Assembly (NCBI RefSeq): GCF_001642795.1
Contig: NZ_LKEH01000025.1
Location: forward strand, 334,113 to 398,112
DNA: 64,000 nucleotides
Reading direction: 5' to 3'
Origin: Pseudomonas viridiflava
GTDB lineage: Bacteria > Pseudomonadota > Gammaproteobacteria > Pseudomonadales > Pseudomonadaceae
Notes under the pieces: model-generated
Databases searched by the model: none
The model's input: the letters and a program-made list of their open reading frames with translations, nothing else
What the model was told of the DNA's origin: nothing
Program-made: the position numbers and the translations under genes
In this document: one piece after another, positions 63,816-64,000 of the stretch
Layout: each line of letters starts with the position of its first letter
Numbering within the stretch: the stretch's first letter is position 1

Positions 63816-64000
63816 ATTGCTGACGCCAGATGCCGCCGACCATGCCCGGTTCGAGGCGCTGTTCGCCGAGAGCTCGGCCATTGGCGCGACACCTGCGGGT
63901 GGTCTGCACCGGCTCGCTGCATCGGCTGAAGACGGTCAGGTTCGCGACCTGTTTTGCGACTGGCTCAAGGCGCATGACTTTGAGGTGCGCATCGACGCGG
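63793..64000 (+). CDS. M20-type Zn-dependent hydrolase, N-terminal part (partial)
   Basis: The gene runs off the window. The first residues RFEALFAESSAIGATPAGGLHRLAAS and DWLKAHDFEVRIDA match the start of N-carbamoyl-L-amino-acid/allantoate-type amidohydrolases (M20 family). GGAG stands seven bases before the ATG at 63793; an immediately preceding ATG at 63790 is equally open. It overlaps the DeoR gene end by 23 bases. Confidence 0.7.
   Translation, partial: MSTSCTHELLTPDAADHARFEALFAESSAIGATPAGGLHRLAASAEDGQVRDLFCDWLKAHDFEVRIDA

Noticed and set aside
1..64000. tRNA, rRNA, CRISPR, transposase, prophage or replication origin
   Set aside because: No such sequence was recognised on reading both strands; small RNAs without clear terminators could have been missed.

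Overview
The window looks like chromosomal DNA of a fluorescent Pseudomonas, most probably of the P. syringae group. The evidence is a GC-rich coding style, MvaT in place of H-NS, Pseudomonas-type REP palindromes, the pcaR-pcaIJF block, a TetR gene divergent from a mexAB-oprM operon with a TtgR/PmeR-type operator, and a xaxAB-type toxin pair of the kind reported from plant-pathogenic pseudomonads. About 55 genes are supported. I recognised no tRNA, rRNA, CRISPR array, intact transposase or prophage.

Layout. 1-5.6 kb: class I fumarase, a 2Fe-2S flavin reductase, pyruvate kinase, a small lipoprotein and a PilZ protein. 5.6-12.5 kb: a tightly overlapping six-gene operon (RDD, SpoIIM-like, DUF4129, DUF4350, MoxR ATPase, DUF58), widespread but poorly understood. 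12.6-15.7 kb: sbcB, mvaT, purU. 15.8-21.5 kb: a 57-residue ORF, a GT4 glycosyltransferase with a DUF2334 deacetylase-like protein, a HerA-like ATPase, a Pit phosphate transporter and a small charged protein. 22.2-27.7 kb: pcaR with palindromic operators, pcaIJF and a permease, which complete the beta-ketoadipate pathway to succinyl-CoA and acetyl-CoA. 27.7-34.4 kb: mexAB-oprM and its divergent repressor; the adaptor gene mexA is frameshifted.

34.4-41.2 kb is accessory in character: a DUF3396-type immunity-like protein without a visible effector, a DHA2 exporter, small unknown genes, a flavin reductase, a secreted protein built of seven 13-residue repeats, and a second MHS-type permease. 41.2-50.4 kb holds an HscC-like Hsp70 with a J-domain partner, a hybrid histidine kinase, and dctD/dctB. 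50.4-54.4 kb holds periplasmic beta-glucosidase bglX and two TPM-domain proteins. 54.4-56.7 kb carries a lower-GC pair encoding an alpha-xenorhabdolysin-type binary pore-forming toxin (xaxA-xaxB). 56.9-61.3 kb: a methyltransferase, a GNAT acetyltransferase, a DUF1652 protein, palindromic repeats and a SulP transporter. 61.5 kb to the end: an amidase, a DeoR regulator and the start of an M20-type hydrolase, probably one catabolic operon.

The most notable points are the two-base insertion in mexA (strain-specific loss of the main RND pump, or a sequence error), the xaxAB toxin, the 13-residue repeat protein, the six-gene MoxR operon, and a possible small RNA divergent from pcaR.
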